A DNA stretch of 64,000 bases from Paenibacillus sp. FSL K6-0276 (GCF_037977235.1 NZ_CP150276.1:124001-188000), one strand, 5' to 3'; counted from the first letter of the stretch, positions 17,532 through 31,475 are shown. The notes: generated by a model not told the origin, from the letters alone. A program made the numbers and translations.

Positions 17532-18785
17532 ATGGAAAAATTAATGATTGGCGGTGGACGTCCGCTGGAGGGCGTTGTAACCATCAGTGGAGCAAAGAAT
17601 AGTGCTATTGCACTTATTCCTGCGGCGATTTTGGCCGAATCTGAAGTTGTTCTGGATAATTTACCGTCCCTTAGTGATGTAGCCGTTTACTCCGACATCT
17701 TGCAAGAGCTTGGCGCAAGTGTATCTTGGTCAGGCAACCAGATGAGAATTGACCCTTCGCGTATTGTCTCTATACCCATGCCTAATGGTCCGGTTAAGAA
17801 ACTTCGAGCTTCATATTATATGATGGGAGCTCTGCTTGGAAGATTCAAAGAAGCGACAATAGGTCTTCCTGGTGGTTGTAATTTCGAACCTCGTCCAATC
17901 GATCAGCATATCAAGGGATTCGAGGCACTGGGAGCAACAGTTACCAACGAACATGGTTCTATTCACTTATATGCAAAAGAGCTACGCGGTGCGAAGATTT
18001 ATTTAGACGTATCAAGCGTAGGTGCCACTATTAACATCATGCTGGCGGCATCACGTGCCAAAGGCTCCACAATTATTGAAAATGCGGCTAAAGAGCCTGA
18101 GATTATAGATGTAGCAACCCTATTGAACTCTATGGGCGCTGTTATTAAAGGCGCTGGTACAGAAACCATTAGAATCGAAGGGGTCTCGGAGATGCACGGT
18201 TGCCGTCACTCCATTATTCCCGATCGGATTCAAGCAGGAACATATATGATTGCCGCTGCGGCTACGCGTGGTAATGTGTTAATAGATAACGTTATTCCTA
18301 AGCACTTGGAAGCTTTAACGGCCAAGCTTTTAGAGATGGGCGTTGATATTGAAGAGCTTGACGAAAGTATCCGCGTTATAGGTAGAACCAAATATGAGCG
18401 CGCAGATGTCAAAGCGCTGACCTATCCTGGCTTCCCTACAGATTTACAATCTCCCATGACAAGTATGTTGACGCAGGCAGAAGGTGTTAGTGTGCTTAGC
18501 GATTTTGTCTACAGCAACCGCTTTAAGCATGTGCCAGAATTGGTACGAATGGGCGCGAAAATTCGCGTTGAAGGCCGTTCTGCAATTATTGAGGGTGGTA
18601 AGCTTAATGCTGCAAAAGTGAAAGCGACTGATTTGCGGGCAGGTGCTGCCCTTGTCATTGCTGGGTTGACGGTAGAGGATGGAATTACCGAGGTGACCGG
18701 TGTAGAGTATATTGATCGTGGGTATGATAATTTAGTTAGCAACCTTCGTCAACTTGGTGCTCATGTTTGGCGTGAGAACGAATAA
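17532..18785 (+). CDS. murAB: UDP-N-acetylglucosamine 1-carboxyvinyltransferase (MurA paralogue, MurZ type)
   Basis: A 417-aa cytoplasmic enzyme that transfers enolpyruvate from PEP to UDP-GlcNAc, the first committed step of peptidoglycan synthesis. [12 protein letters not shown] carries the catalytic Lys (K22). The loop Cys that fosfomycin alkylates is C116 in [14 protein letters not shown]. The sequence and its position next to rho identify the second Firmicute paralogue (MurZ/MurAB) rather than the main MurAA. The start is ATG at 17532, with GGGGGA about 13 bp upstream. The gene is followed by a structured spacer before rho. Confidence 0.95.
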   Translation: MEKLMIGGGRPLEGVVTISGAKNSAIALIPAAILAESEVVLDNLPSLSDVAVYSDILQELGASVSWSGNQMRIDPSRIVSIPMPNGPVKKLRASYYMMGALLGRFKEATIGLPGGCNFEPRPIDQHIKGFEALGATVTNEHGSIHLYAKELRGAKIYLDVSSVGATINIMLAASRAKGSTIIENAAKEPEIIDVATLLNSMGAVIKGAGTETIRIEGVSEMHGCRHSIIPDRIQAGTYMIAAAATRGNVLIDNVIPKHLEALTAKLLEMGVDIEELDESIRVIGRTKYERADVKALTYPGFPTDLQSPMTSMLTQAEGVSVLSDFVYSNRFKHVPELVRMGAKIRVEGRSAIIEGGKLNAAKVKATDLRAGAALVIAGLTVEDGITEVTGVEYIDRGYDNLVSNLRQLGAHVWRENE

Positions 18786-18786
18786 A

Positions 18787-18912
18787 TTAGGATATCCCGT
18801 TTGGAAGGAGTTTTTATTTGCTAATTTACCGCATATTTCCTTCCAAATTGGGTATTAATATCCTAATGAGCATTTTAATAGACTCATTAATTTGCCTAGT
18901 AGATAGACTAGG
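18787..18912 (+). promoter_or_regulatory. Hairpin-rich rho leader
   Basis: Three successive inverted repeats occupy the murA-rho gap. The first is a long imperfect one (TTAGGATA...TTTGGAAGGA with TCCTTCCAAA...TATCCTAA, 18787-18866). Then come AATGAG / CTCATT (18865-18888) and CCTAGT / ACTAGG (18895-18912). None is followed by a T-run, so they are not standard terminators. Rho is autoregulated in many bacteria; this leader may serve that (inference). Confidence 0.5.
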
Positions 18913-18948
18913 GCGAACTCATTTAAAAATTGAATAGGTGGTTATTAC

Positions 18949-20301
18949 ATGGATCTTCAAATTTCCGATTTGGAAGAAATGAAGCTGACCGAGCTGTATA
19001 AGCTGGCCAAGAAATACCAGATCCCTTATTACGGACAGCTGAAGAAACGGGAACTGATCTTTGCGATCCTTCGGGCACAGGCAGAGCAGAGCGGTCTCAT
19101 GTTTATGGAAGGCGTACTGGAAATTCTACCTGAGGGCTATGGATTTCTAAGGCCGATTAACTATTTGCCCAGCGCTGAAGATATTTATATCTCAGCCTCA
19201 CAAATTCGGAAATTTGATCTCAGAAGCGGAGATCTTGTGTCTGGGAAATGCCGGACCCCGAAAGAAAATGAACGATATTTTGGCCTGCTTCAAGTCAATG
19301 CCGTTAATGGTGAGAACCCTGCTAGCGCAGCGGAACGTCTTCATTTTCCAGCATTAACACCACTTTATCCGCAAGACAAGCTACCGCTTGAAACATCCCC
19401 TACTCATTTGTCTACCCGAATAATGGATTTGCTCGCTCCTGTAGGTTTGGGGCAGCGGGGTTTGATTGTAGCACCTCCTAAAGCAGGAAAAACGCTCCTC
19501 TTGAAAGAAATTGCCAATAGTATTTCCACTAATAATCCTGAGATTGAGCTCTTTGTATTGCTGATAGATGAACGTCCCGAAGAAGTAACCGATATGCAGC
19601 GTTCTGTAAAAGGCGAAGTGGTTGCATCGACGTTTGATGAGCTTCCAGAGAATCATATTAAAGTGGCCGAACTTGTGTTGCAAAGGGCTCTTCGTTTAGT
19701 TGAGCACAAGAAGGATGTAGTTATTCTTTTAGATAGCATTACCCGTCTGGCACGTGCGTATAATCTTGTGGTTCCGCCATCTGGACGCACACTTAGTGGG
19801 GGGATTGACCCAGCAGCCTTTCACCGGCCGAAACGGTTTTTTGGCTCTGCGCGGAATGTGGAAGAAGGCGGCTCACTGACTATTTTGGCAACTGCATTAA
19901 TTGATACCGGATCGCGTATGGATGATATTATTTATGAAGAGTTTAAGGGTACAGGTAATATGGAGCTTCATTTGGACCGCAAATTGGCGGAACGTCGTAT
20001 ATTTCCTGCTATTGATATTCGTCGTTCAGGTACACGTCGAGAAGAAGTGCTCTTGAGCAAAGAAGAGCTCGATACGATCTGGGCGATTCGCAAAAACATG
20101 AATGAATCCTACGATTTCGTGGAGGGATTCATTAAAAAGCTGCGTGATACGAAGACTAATGCTGAATTCTTGGCATCGTTTGACGTTGCGGGAGCTAAAC
20201 AATCGCCAAATGGAACCGCAAGTAGCGGTGGCACTTCCAACAGTGGTACGGCTGCTCGTCGCACAACACGGGCGAAGACTTCTTCAGTACCTACAACTTG
20301 A
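18949..20301 (+). CDS. rho: Transcription termination factor Rho
   Basis: A 450-aa hexameric RNA helicase that ends transcription. It has a Rho N-terminal helical domain ([19 protein letters not shown]), a cold-shock-like RNA-binding domain ([12 protein letters not shown]), and an ATPase core with P-loop [12 protein letters not shown] near residue 175-185, Walker [17 protein letters not shown] and the Q-loop region [10 protein letters not shown]. The last 25-30 residues form a Ser/Thr/Ala-rich tail ending with several Arg and Lys, which makes the protein somewhat longer than the B. subtilis form. The start is ATG at 18949. The next gene, a radical SAM protein, begins 25 bp after the stop and is probably co-transcribed. 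Confidence 0.96.
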   Translation: MDLQISDLEEMKLTELYKLAKKYQIPYYGQLKKRELIFAILRAQAEQSGLMFMEGVLEILPEGYGFLRPINYLPSAEDIYISASQIRKFDLRSGDLVSGKCRTPKENERYFGLLQVNAVNGENPASAAERLHFPALTPLYPQDKLPLETSPTHLSTRIMDLLAPVGLGQRGLIVAPPKAGKTLLLKEIANSISTNNPEIELFVLLIDERPEEVTDMQRSVKGEVVASTFDELPENHIKVAELVLQRALRLVEHKKDVVILLDSITRLARAYNLVVPPSGRTLSGGIDPAAFHRPKRFFGSARNVEEGGSLTILATALIDTGSRMDDIIYEEFKGTGNMELHLDRKLAERRIFPAIDIRRSGTRREEVLLSKEELDTIWAIRKNMNESYDFVEGFIKKLRDTKTNAEFLASFDVAGAKQSPNGTASSGGTSNSGTAARRTTRAKTSSVPTT

Positions 20302-20326
20302 GAATTGATAATAAGAGGAGACTAAC

Positions 20327-21604
20327 ATGTATTTGGTATATGCCGACGGGCAAGGAAACGTATATGATCATTCTGAGCTGTACGGGCTAGCCCGTAGTGG
20401 GGATATGATCGTTGAAATGCTGGAGGAAGAGTTAATTCCGCTACCTGAAGGCGCTACACTCGTGGGTTTGCCTAATACGCGGGCGGTGGGAATGGATCCT
20501 GAGACGGGTGAAATGATGTCGATGCCAGAAGGCTCGCAGGCTGTAGGGGCGCTACTGCCTCAGGGTTACACTCGTCTGTGTCTTCCTGGTTATGTTAAGA
20601 CGGACAAGTCTTATAAGCTTCCTCTGTTTGGTTATTCGGCTGTAGTGTGGAAGGATGGGGGATTCTATGTTGCAGCAGATCCCACGGATAATCCGGAGAA
20701 ATGGAACCCGCTGAACTGTGATAAAGAAGACCTAGAAGTCAGTGTTGGTGAACTAACAGCCAAATATCCTGATAACCGTCTCTATGAGCATCTTTCTAAT
20801 TGTGCGCTTGGCTATGAATGCCTCACTTCCTCTAATACGTTTTTAGGACGTTGGGAGGGTGGTGTACCTGTCTCTTATTCATGTAATGCCGGATGTTTTG
20901 GATGTATATCTGAACAACCAGATGATAGTGGCTTTGTCTCTCCACAGACTCGGATGAATTTCCGGCCTACGGTCAATGAAATTTCACAAGTTATGCTGGA
21001 ACATTTGAAGACACCTGAATCGATCATCAGCTTTGGACAAGGTTGTGAAGGGGAGCCTTCTACGCAGGCTAAGCTTATTATAGAAGCTATTCGAGAAGTT
21101 CGTTCAATTACCGACATGGGTTACATCAACATTAATACCAATGCCGGATTAAGTGATCATATTCGTGGGATCGTTGATGCTGGGCTTGATTTGATGCGTG
21201 TCAGCACAATAAGTGCTCTTGATGACCACTATAATGCATATTACAAACCCCGCGGTTACACATTGGCTAATGTAGAGAAATCTTTGATATATGCCGCCTC
21301 GAAGGGTGTCTATACATCGATTAATTACCTGATATTCCCTGGAGTGACAGATCGCGAGGAAGAGATTGAAGCGATGGTGGAGTTCGTAAGACGAACGGAT
21401 CTGAAGCTTATTCAGATGCGTAATCTGAACATTGATCCAGAGAGTTATTTGGAATTGATTCCCCCTGCTAAGGGTGAAATTCTCGGCATGAAGACTATGC
21501 TAGAAATTTTCCGGGACGAATTGCCGGATGTTGTTATTGGCTCTTACACGCATGTACCACCAGCGGATTTGGCTCGGGCAAAGCAACGGCAACTCAATAT
21601 ATAA
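20327..21604 (+). CDS. Radical SAM protein of unknown function
   Basis: A 425-aa protein. The SAM/[4Fe-4S] motif is CNAGCFGC (CxxxCxxC) near residue 188-195, followed by a glycine-rich FGQGCEGEPS segment and NTNAGLS, as in the radical SAM barrel. About 185 residues precede the motif: an unusual N-terminal domain with LVYADGQGNVYDH, a PEGATLVGLPNTRAVG repeat-like part and two further Cys (CALGYEC). The C-terminus (SYLELIPPAKGEILGMK, then VIGSYTHVPP) has no extra Cys cluster of the SPASM type. It is not MiaB, LipA, QueE or PqqE by motif. It lies between rho and rpmE and shares the rho transcript. No peptide-precursor gene is beside it. Substrate unknown. Confidence 0.75.
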   Translation: MYLVYADGQGNVYDHSELYGLARSGDMIVEMLEEELIPLPEGATLVGLPNTRAVGMDPETGEMMSMPEGSQAVGALLPQGYTRLCLPGYVKTDKSYKLPLFGYSAVVWKDGGFYVAADPTDNPEKWNPLNCDKEDLEVSVGELTAKYPDNRLYEHLSNCALGYECLTSSNTFLGRWEGGVPVSYSCNAGCFGCISEQPDDSGFVSPQTRMNFRPTVNEISQVMLEHLKTPESIISFGQGCEGEPSTQAKLIIEAIREVRSITDMGYININTNAGLSDHIRGIVDAGLDLMRVSTISALDDHYNAYYKPRGYTLANVEKSLIYAASKGVYTSINYLIFPGVTDREEEIEAMVEFVRRTDLKLIQMRNLNIDPESYLELIPPAKGEILGMKTMLEIFRDELPDVVIGSYTHVPPADLARAKQRQLNI

Positions 21605-21641
21605 CAGAGTATATGTACCAACGAATTACCAATGAAACATA

Positions 21642-21735
21642 TTGCCCAATTGAATTTTTCGTGCTAAAATACCACAGTGTAATCATATAACTCTGGGTCC
21701 GCATGAGGCCTAGGGCATGAGAGGTGAAATTCAAA
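21642..21735 (+). promoter_or_regulatory. rpmE promoter and short leader
   Basis: TTGCCC (21642-21647), 17-bp spacer, TAAAAT (21665-21670). The predicted start near 21677 gives a leader of about 58 nt (CTCTGGGTCCGCATGAGGCC with CCTAGGGCATGAGAGG) that can fold around the ribosome site. L31 genes of Firmicutes often carry autoregulatory leaders; this is a candidate only. Confidence 0.55.
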
Positions 21736-21933
21736 ATGCAAGCAGCAATTCAACCAAAGTATAACTTAACTAAGGTAACCTGCGCGTGTGGCAACTCTTT
21801 CGAAGCTGGCTCTGTTAAACAAGAGCTTCGTGTTGAAATTTGCTCCAGCTGCCACCCTTTCTTCACTGGCAAGCAGAAGTTCCTGGATGCCGGCGGTCGC
21901 GTTGATAAATTCAAGAAGAAATATGGTATCTAA
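21736..21933 (+). CDS. rpmE: 50S ribosomal protein L31
   Basis: A 65-aa ribosomal protein from the ATG at 21736 ([10 protein letters not shown]), chosen because GAGAGGTG lies 8 bp before it; an in-frame GTG at 21724 is inside the ribosome site. The zinc-binding cysteines are present as CAC and CSSC, so this is the C+ form, which acts as a zinc store and is replaced by a C- paralogue when zinc is scarce. [20 protein letters not shown] is the typical core. It has its own promoter and terminator. Confidence 0.95.
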   Translation: MQAAIQPKYNLTKVTCACGNSFEAGSVKQELRVEICSSCHPFFTGKQKFLDAGGRVDKFKKKYGI

Positions 21934-21968
21934 TTGGAATAGTCGCATAGCGGCTTAATGGTTAGATC

Positions 21969-22002
21969 GAGCCCCCAGCTTTATAGCTGAGGGGCTCATT
22001 TT
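21969..22002 (+). terminator. Terminator of rpmE
   Basis: Stem GAGCCCCCAGCT / AGCTGAGGGGCTC followed by ATTTTATG. Confidence 0.82.
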
Positions 22003-22018
22003 ATGTCCAAATATATGG

Positions 22019-22100
22019 TTTCACACTATACTTAATCCTTATATTTGTACGAGAAACGTTTGTCATCATTTATAGGACGACAACGTCGTTTCTTCGTGAT
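22019..22100 (+). repeat. Degenerate relative of the dispersed palindromic repeat
   Basis: GTTTCACACTATACTTAATC...CTTATATTT...AAACGTTTGTC...TTTATAGGACGACAACGTCGTTT keeps the order of blocks of the repeat at 40994-41085 but with many substitutions and no perfect inner palindrome. It ends immediately before the SRP RNA promoter. Confidence 0.5.
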
Positions 22101-22102
22101 AG

Positions 22103-22131
22103 TTGATTTTTGTCCGAGCGTGAGCTATACT
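22103..22131 (+). promoter_or_regulatory. Promoter of the SRP RNA
   Basis: TTGATT (22103-22108), 17-bp spacer, TATACT (22126-22131). The predicted start coincides with the first base of the SRP RNA at 22139. Confidence 0.75.
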
Positions 22132-22138
22132 TATCTAC

Positions 22139-22408
22139 GCCGTGCTAGACGGGGAGGTAGCGGTGCCCTGTAACTCGCAATCCGCTGTAGCGAGGTTGAA
22201 TTCCTGTTAGAGGTGCTATCGATGTGAGGCCTTGGTTCCTACGGGCTGTGTTGACGGTTGGGTCCTCCGCAATGAGTGCTTATGAACCTGGTCAGGTCCG
22301 GAAGGAAGCAGCCATAAGTAAGTTACTCTTGTGCCGGAGGGTGGCCTAGCCCGAGCAGTCATGTAGGGTTGCCGCTTGGATCGTAGCCATCAATAACAGG
22401 TGCACGGT
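22139..22408 (+). ncRNA. scr: Signal recognition particle RNA, long Bacillus type (scRNA)
   Basis: A 270-nt RNA with the 5' domain GCCGTGCTAGACGGGGAGGT, the Alu-type partner segments, and the universal domain IV motif GTCAGGTCCGGAAGGAAGCA. The 3' end GGTGCACGGT pairs back with the start. It contains the Alu domain, as in B. subtilis. With Ffh it targets membrane proteins. A terminator follows, then dnaX, the order also found in B. subtilis. Confidence 0.97.
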
Positions 22409-22427
22409 TTATAATTCTGTTTATAAC

Positions 22428-22466
22428 AGCATCTTTGCCACAAGCAAAGATGCTTTTTGTTTTTGG
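22428..22466 (+). terminator. Terminator of the SRP RNA
   Basis: Perfect stem AGCATCTTTGC / GCAAAGATGCT with a 5-nt loop and TTTTTGTTTTT. Confidence 0.92.
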
Positions 22467-22544
22467 TCAATAGCCGATGAATATAGTATAATAAATTTGC
22501 GACAAATGCCGGGAAAGAGGCAGCCTAAGAGAGGGTAATGCATA

Positions 22545-24320
22545 GTGGAACATATCGCGCTGTACCGTGCTTGGCGGCCGCAGTCGTTTCAAGACATGGT
22601 TGGACAACAGCACATTATCCAAACGCTGCAGAACGCAATTCGTGAACAGCGGGTTTCGCATGCCTATCTGTTCAGTGGTCCGCGGGGAACTGGTAAGACA
22701 AGTGCTGCTAAAGTCTTAGCTAAGGCGGTCAATTGTGAACGAGGTCCAGGTCCGGAGCCTTGCAACGAGTGTCCTTCCTGCCTGCGGATCACTGCGGGTA
22801 ATGTGATGGATGTGCAGGAAATAGACGCGGCATCAAACCGGGGCGTAGAAGAGATTCGTGATCTCCGGGATAAGGTCAAATATGCACCTACCGAGGTGCG
22901 CCGTAAAGTGTATATTATTGATGAAGTGCATATGCTGACAACAGAAGCATTTAATGCGCTATTAAAGACATTGGAGGAACCACCGTCACATGCAATGTTT
23001 ATCCTTGCAACCACGGAACCTCATAAATTACCGGCGACGATAATCTCTCGTTGTCAGCGTTTTGACTTCCGAAGAGTAGCGTTAGAAGAGCAGACAGCAC
23101 ATCTAAACGCTATTTGTGAGAAGGAAGGGATTACAGCCGATGTCAACGCATTGCAGTATATTGCCCGTCTTTCTGATGGGGGGATGCGCGATGCAGTGAG
23201 TTTGCTGGATCAGATTTCATCTTTTACAGATGGTAAGGTTACGTACGAACAAGTGCTAGGGATGACCGGAGGGATACCCTCTGAGCAATTTGCACGTCTT
23301 GCGACTGCCATTTTGGAAGGTGATATGGGTCTTCTTCTGGAACTTGTTGAACAGCTTATGCATGAAGGTAAGAGTGCTGATAAGTGTCTAGAGAACCTTA
23401 TGTATTATTTCCGTGATTTATTGATGATTAAGATGGTACCCGGGGCCGATCAACTAACAGAGCGAGTGCTTAATCCCGCCGAATTTAGAGATATGGCCAC
23501 CGCATTTTCTCGGGATCGTCTGTTTCAGATTGTAGATACACTTAATAAGTACCTAGGTGAAATGAAGTATGCTACTCATCCGCAGACATTGTTTGAAGTC
23601 GCGCTGATGAAGCTTTGTAGCTTGCAGCAACAGGAAAGTGAGACTGCATCTGTTGCTCCGTTAGGTGCATTGAATGCTGGGTCAGGTGTAAATATTCCTG
23701 CGGCCGACTCTGGTGAACTAGATCTGCTCAAGAGACAGATTGCTGCACTGGAGAAAAAGCTGGAACAGGCATTGCAGTCAGGTGGTATTTCCGGAGGTGG
23801 GCGTGATGGTGCTTCTTCTGCGAAATCGCATCCGGCTCCAAGCTCTGCGCCAAGAATCTCGTCGACCTCCAAAATGCCTCCAAATGTAGATAAGTTTATT
23901 GCTGGTAAGGATAGTCCTGATTTTGTAGCTATCTATAAACAGTGGAGTCTTGTCCTGCAAGGGGTAAAAGAGGAGAAGGTAACGGTCCATGCGTGGTTTG
24001 TAGACGGTGAGCCTGTATCAGTAATGGATGATGCAGTGCTTGTTGCATTCAAGAATACGATCCATCGCGATACTACTGAGAAACCGGCAAACAGACAGGT
24101 CATCGAGAATGTGCTTGCAGCACGTCTTGGTAAACCTTACCGACTGGTAACCATAATGCTACGCGATTGGAACGAAGCAGCCCAGAAGTCAGTGGGACAG
24201 CCCAGCAAAGAAGAACTGCGGTTAGAGCATGAACACGACACTGCAGACGCGAAATCTGAACCTTGGATTGATGAGGCTATCCAGCTCTTTGGAGAAGACC
24301 TTGTTGTCATAAAAGAGTAA
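22545..24320 (+). CDS. dnaX: DNA polymerase III gamma/tau subunit
   Basis: A 591-aa clamp-loader ATPase that joins the replicase and loads the sliding clamp. Walker A GPRGTGKTSAAK is near residue 45; a zinc-binding module with CNECPSC follows; then VYIIDEVHMLT (Walker B), and an SRC motif (IISRCQRFDFRR). The region after about 365 is the tau-type C-terminus with a low-complexity Gly/Ser linker (SGGISGGGRDGASSAKS). The start is GTG at 22545 behind AGAGAGGG; the first residues VEHIALYRAWRP match the family. It is the first gene of a dnaX-yaaK-recR unit. No frameshift site for a short gamma form was recognised. Confidence 0.96.
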   Translation: MEHIALYRAWRPQSFQDMVGQQHIIQTLQNAIREQRVSHAYLFSGPRGTGKTSAAKVLAKAVNCERGPGPEPCNECPSCLRITAGNVMDVQEIDAASNRGVEEIRDLRDKVKYAPTEVRRKVYIIDEVHMLTTEAFNALLKTLEEPPSHAMFILATTEPHKLPATIISRCQRFDFRRVALEEQTAHLNAICEKEGITADVNALQYIARLSDGGMRDAVSLLDQISSFTDGKVTYEQVLGMTGGIPSEQFARLATAILEGDMGLLLELVEQLMHEGKSADKCLENLMYYFRDLLMIKMVPGADQLTERVLNPAEFRDMATAFSRDRLFQIVDTLNKYLGEMKYATHPQTLFEVALMKLCSLQQQESETASVAPLGALNAGSGVNIPAADSGELDLLKRQIAALEKKLEQALQSGGISGGGRDGASSAKSHPAPSSAPRISSTSKMPPNVDKFIAGKDSPDFVAIYKQWSLVLQGVKEEKVTVHAWFVDGEPVSVMDDAVLVAFKNTIHRDTTEKPANRQVIENVLAARLGKPYRLVTIMLRDWNEAAQKSVGQPSKEELRLEHEHDTADAKSEPWIDEAIQLFGEDLVVIKE

Positions 24321-24367
24321 TGTAAGCATACTAGCGCTAATTGCGCATTCCAAAGGAGAGACGATGT

Positions 24368-24679
24368 ATGAATAATATGAACCAAATGATGAAGCAAGTT
24401 AAGAAAATGCAGGAGCAAATGCTTAAAGCTCAAGAAGAGCTCGGTGGCAAGGTTATTGAGGGTTCATCAGGTGGCGGTGTAGTTACAGTTCAAGTGAATG
24501 GCCACAAAAAACTGCTGTCTATACAAATTAAACCAGAAGCTGTTGATCCGGAAGATGTTGAAATGTTGCAGGATTTAGTAATCACTGCAGTAAATGATGC
24601 TTTGACCCAGGCTGAAGATCTTGCGAATAATGATATGGGCAAATTCACAGGTGGAATGAAGATCCCAGGCTTGTTCTAA
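24368..24679 (+). CDS. yaaK: YbaB/EbfC family nucleoid-associated protein
   Basis: A 103-aa DNA-binding protein from the ATG at 24368 ([18 protein letters not shown]), with AAAGGAGAGACG before it; the frame opens at 24341 without a site. A Met/Lys/Gln-rich helix precedes the beta part ([21 protein letters not shown]) and the acidic [16 protein letters not shown] motif, as in YbaB/EbfC. The protein dimerises and binds DNA with little specificity. Between dnaX and recR, as in most bacteria. Confidence 0.95.
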   Translation: MNNMNQMMKQVKKMQEQMLKAQEELGGKVIEGSSGGGVVTVQVNGHKKLLSIQIKPEAVDPEDVEMLQDLVITAVNDALTQAEDLANNDMGKFTGGMKIPGLF

Positions 24680-24717
24680 TCGAACACTCCACTTTAGTCT
24701 AAAGGAGAATTATTAAT

Positions 24718-25317
24718 TTGTATTATCCCGAACCGCTAGCCAAGCTGATCGATGCTTTTACTCGTTTGCCCGGGATTGGGCCGAAGACAGCCGCCCGGTT
24801 AGCTTTTCATGTGCTTAACATGAAAGAGGATGACGTCATTGATTTTGCAAAAGCGCTAGTAAGCGTCAAACGTAATCTCCATTATTGCTCCGTCTGCTGT
24901 AATATTACAGATACGGACCCATGTAAGATATGTCAGGACAAAACTAGAGATCCTTCAGTGATCTGTGTGATTCAAGACTCCAAGGATTTGGTGGCAATAG
25001 AACGAACCAAAGAGTTTAATGGATATTACCACGTTCTTCAGGGTGCAATTTCGCCTATGGAAGGTATAGGTCCTGATGATATTCGCTTGAAGGAATTATT
25101 GACTCGTCTGAGTGATGAAAGAGTGAGCGAACTGATTATGGCGACCAATCCCAACATTGAGGGTGAGGCAACGGCGATGTACATCTCTCGTCTAGTTCGG
25201 CCGTTTGAGATTAAAATCACCAGAATAGCCCATGGCTTGCCTGTTGGTGGCGATCTTGAATATGCCGACGAGGTTACCTTGTCCAAAGCGTTGGAAGGCC
25301 GTCGTGAGCTATTCTAG
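24718..25317 (+). CDS. recR: Recombination mediator RecR
   Basis: A 199-aa protein that works with RecO (and RecF) to load RecA at gaps. The N-terminal helix-hairpin-helix is [26 protein letters not shown]. The zinc finger has four Cys ([16 protein letters not shown]). The Toprim domain follows ([15 protein letters not shown]...[18 protein letters not shown]). The C-terminal [24 protein letters not shown] is the family signature. The start is TTG at 24718 behind AAAGGAG. A terminator separates it from yaaL. Confidence 0.97.
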   Translation: MYYPEPLAKLIDAFTRLPGIGPKTAARLAFHVLNMKEDDVIDFAKALVSVKRNLHYCSVCCNITDTDPCKICQDKTRDPSVICVIQDSKDLVAIERTKEFNGYYHVLQGAISPMEGIGPDDIRLKELLTRLSDERVSELIMATNPNIEGEATAMYISRLVRPFEIKITRIAHGLPVGGDLEYADEVTLSKALEGRRELF

Positions 25318-25338
25318 TAGCTCTAAAGTTGTGTTTTT

Positions 25339-25370
25339 CAAAAGGAGGCCCTTTGGGCTTCCTTTTTTTG
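25339..25370 (+). terminator. Terminator after recR
   Basis: Stem AAAGGAGGCCC / GGGCTTCCTTT with a TTT loop, followed by a T-run. Confidence 0.85.
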
Positions 25371-25452
25371 TTCTAAGTTTGTCCCTATCCCGATATGAAT
25401 GAGAATAACGAGATGTGATTTTGCATCGAAATTATTCTGAGGAGGAATTGGA

Positions 25453-25704
25453 ATGGGATGGTGGAGCTCGTTGTGGCGGGGAGTAGATAAAGAACAGGGG
25501 CAAAAAGATACTGAGAGCTGGGAAACATTGTTGGAGGTACGTAAGGCACATTTGGAGTGGGAGAGAGCATACCTAATGTTTGATGAAGCGTTGGGACAAG
25601 ATCAGATTGATTACGCTATATATATTTTGGAGGCGGCAGAGCGCAAATATCAGATACATCTCAAGCATGCAAAAAGCATGGGATTAAATAGCAGTCAGAT
25701 GTAG
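25453..25704 (+). CDS. yaaL: DUF2508 family protein YaaL
   Basis: An 83-aa, mostly helical, charged soluble protein without Cys motifs. WWSSLWRGVDKE followed by LEVRKAHLEWERAYLMFDEA and the DYAIYILEAAERKYQIHLK segment match the short YaaL proteins found between recR and bofA in Bacillales. Function unknown. The start is ATG at 25453 behind GAGGAGG. bofA follows 32 bp later, so the two are likely co-expressed. Confidence 0.85.
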   Translation: MGWWSSLWRGVDKEQGQKDTESWETLLEVRKAHLEWERAYLMFDEALGQDQIDYAIYILEAAERKYQIHLKHAKSMGLNSSQM

Positions 25705-25736
25705 ACGTTAATCAAAAGAATATAAGGGGGATTAAC

Positions 25737-26003
25737 ATGCTTAGAATGATAGCTATGGGAGTATTGGTCTTATCGGTTGTGTCACTGAGTCTAATTGTAT
25801 TCAGAAAAAAACTTGGCTTTGGATGGCTTAGTCTGTTCGGGACTCATTTGGTACTAGCTGCGCTCGCGATATACGTAGTGAACTTCTCAGGTTTGATCAC
25901 ACAGGTCCATATTCCCTTGAACCCCGCAACTATAGGCGCAGTAACGGTTCTTGGTCTTCCGGGGGTGATAATGTTAATAGGATTAAGAATAATTTTGTTT
26001 TAA
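25737..26003 (+). CDS. bofA: Pro-sigma-K processing inhibitor BofA
   Basis: An 88-aa integral membrane protein with two or three hydrophobic segments (MGVLVLSVVSLSLIVF, LVLAALAIYVVNF and the C-terminal VTVLGLPGVIMLIGLRIIL). The conserved C-terminal part with NPATIGAVTVLGLPG is characteristic. In the forespore membrane BofA holds the SpoIVFB protease inactive until the forespore signals. Its presence supports a spore-forming host. The start is ATG at 25737 behind AAGGGGG. It is the last protein gene before the rRNA operon. Confidence 0.92.
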   Translation: MLRMIAMGVLVLSVVSLSLIVFRKKLGFGWLSLFGTHLVLAALAIYVVNFSGLITQVHIPLNPATIGAVTVLGLPGVIMLIGLRIILF

Positions 26004-26006
26004 TGC

Positions 26007-26144
26007 TTGACGTGGGTTTAAAAAATATGATACATTAAGTCTCGCCCCTTTGGACAAGATGTTGATTAACAACTTGCTGAAACGGTAAAGCGAAAAAAGA
26101 AATTAAAAAAACGCTTGACGAAAACAAAGGTGCTGTGATATATT
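26007..26144 (+). promoter_or_regulatory. Tandem rRNA promoters P1 and P2
   Basis: P1: TTGACG (26007-26012), 18-bp spacer, TACATT (26031-26036). P2: TTGACG (26115-26120), 18-bp spacer, TATATT (26139-26144). The shared TTGACG and spacing are consistent with a duplicated rrn promoter. A boxA-like TGATCTTTGAAAACT follows at about 26189, the antitermination signal of rrn operons. Confidence 0.7.
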
Positions 26145-26302
26145 ATAAAGGTCGCTGCTGACAAGCAACGACAACGAAAGATGAGACATTGATCTTTGAA
26201 AACTGAACAACGAGTGAGTGGGAAATCACGAAAGTGAAATCCAAAATTAGAGAATTAATTTTCTCGTCAGATGTTTCAAAATGAGCAATCGCTCTTTTCA
26301 AT

Positions 26303-27865
<1,563 letters not shown>

Positions 27866-27985
27866 TGGAGAATCGTCTTCTGCAATGAAGACATTCAAAT
27901 CGGAAGTTTAACTTCCACAATAGAACCCTCGGGTTCGAACACTCACTCGTGTTCAGTTTTGAAAGAGCAAGTCTCTTTCGTATGC

Positions 27986-28103
27986 GTTTGGTGGCGATAG
28001 CGGAGGGGTTCCACACGTACCCATCCCGAACACGACCGTTAAGCCCTCCAGCGCCGATGGTACTTGGACCGAAGGGTCCTGGGAGAGTAGGACGCCGCCA
28101 AGC
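27986..28103 (+). rRNA. rrf: 5S ribosomal RNA, located between 16S and 23S
   Basis: About 118 nt: GTTTGGTGGCGATAGCGGAG at the start, the loop C motif CCATCCCGAACACGACCGTT, AGCGCCGATGGTACTTGG, and GACGCCGCCAAGC at the end pairing with the start. It lies 120 bp after the 16S and before tRNA-Ile, not after the 23S as in the standard operon. No second 5S follows the 23S. Confidence 0.95.
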
Positions 28104-28140
28104 GAACAATCAATTATTTGGTTGATTCACAATGTTATAT

Positions 28141-28217
28141 GGGCTTTTAGCTCAGTTGGTTAGAGCGCACCTCTGATAAGGGTGAGGTCGGTGGTTCGAG
28201 TCCACCAAGGCCCACCA
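28141..28217 (+). tRNA. tRNA-Ile (GAT)
   Basis: 77 nt with CCA encoded. Acceptor GGGCTTT, anticodon GAT in CTGATAA, T-loop TTCGAGT. In the 16S-23S spacer. Confidence 0.97.
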
Positions 28218-28301
28218 TATAACTTTATAAAGTATGAGGCCTCCGAAAAGTAATCGGAATTAGCTTCAAAGCTACACTTCACTTTTTGGAGTGGATTTTA
28301 T

Positions 28302-28377
28302 GGGGCCATAGCTCAGCTGGGAGAGCGCCTGCCTTGCAAGCAGGAGGTCAGCGGTTCGATCCCGCTTGGCTCCACCA
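28302..28377 (+). tRNA. tRNA-Ala (TGC)
   Basis: 76 nt with CCA encoded. Acceptor GGGGCCA, anticodon TGC in CTTGCAA, T-loop TTCGATC. In the 16S-23S spacer, directly before the 23S leader. Confidence 0.97.
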
Positions 28378-28547
28378 TAACTTTTTAAAACGAATAACTT
28401 TTTTATCTTGATCCTTGAAAACTGGATACCGAAACGAATTTGCGTTTTAGAACATCTTTTAGCAACTTGTGTAAACAAGTAAATGTTATTAGTGAGATGA
28501 TTCCAAAAGAAATGTCATTGTATGATATTTTCCTGCGGAAAAATCAA

Positions 28548-31475
<2,928 letters not shown>

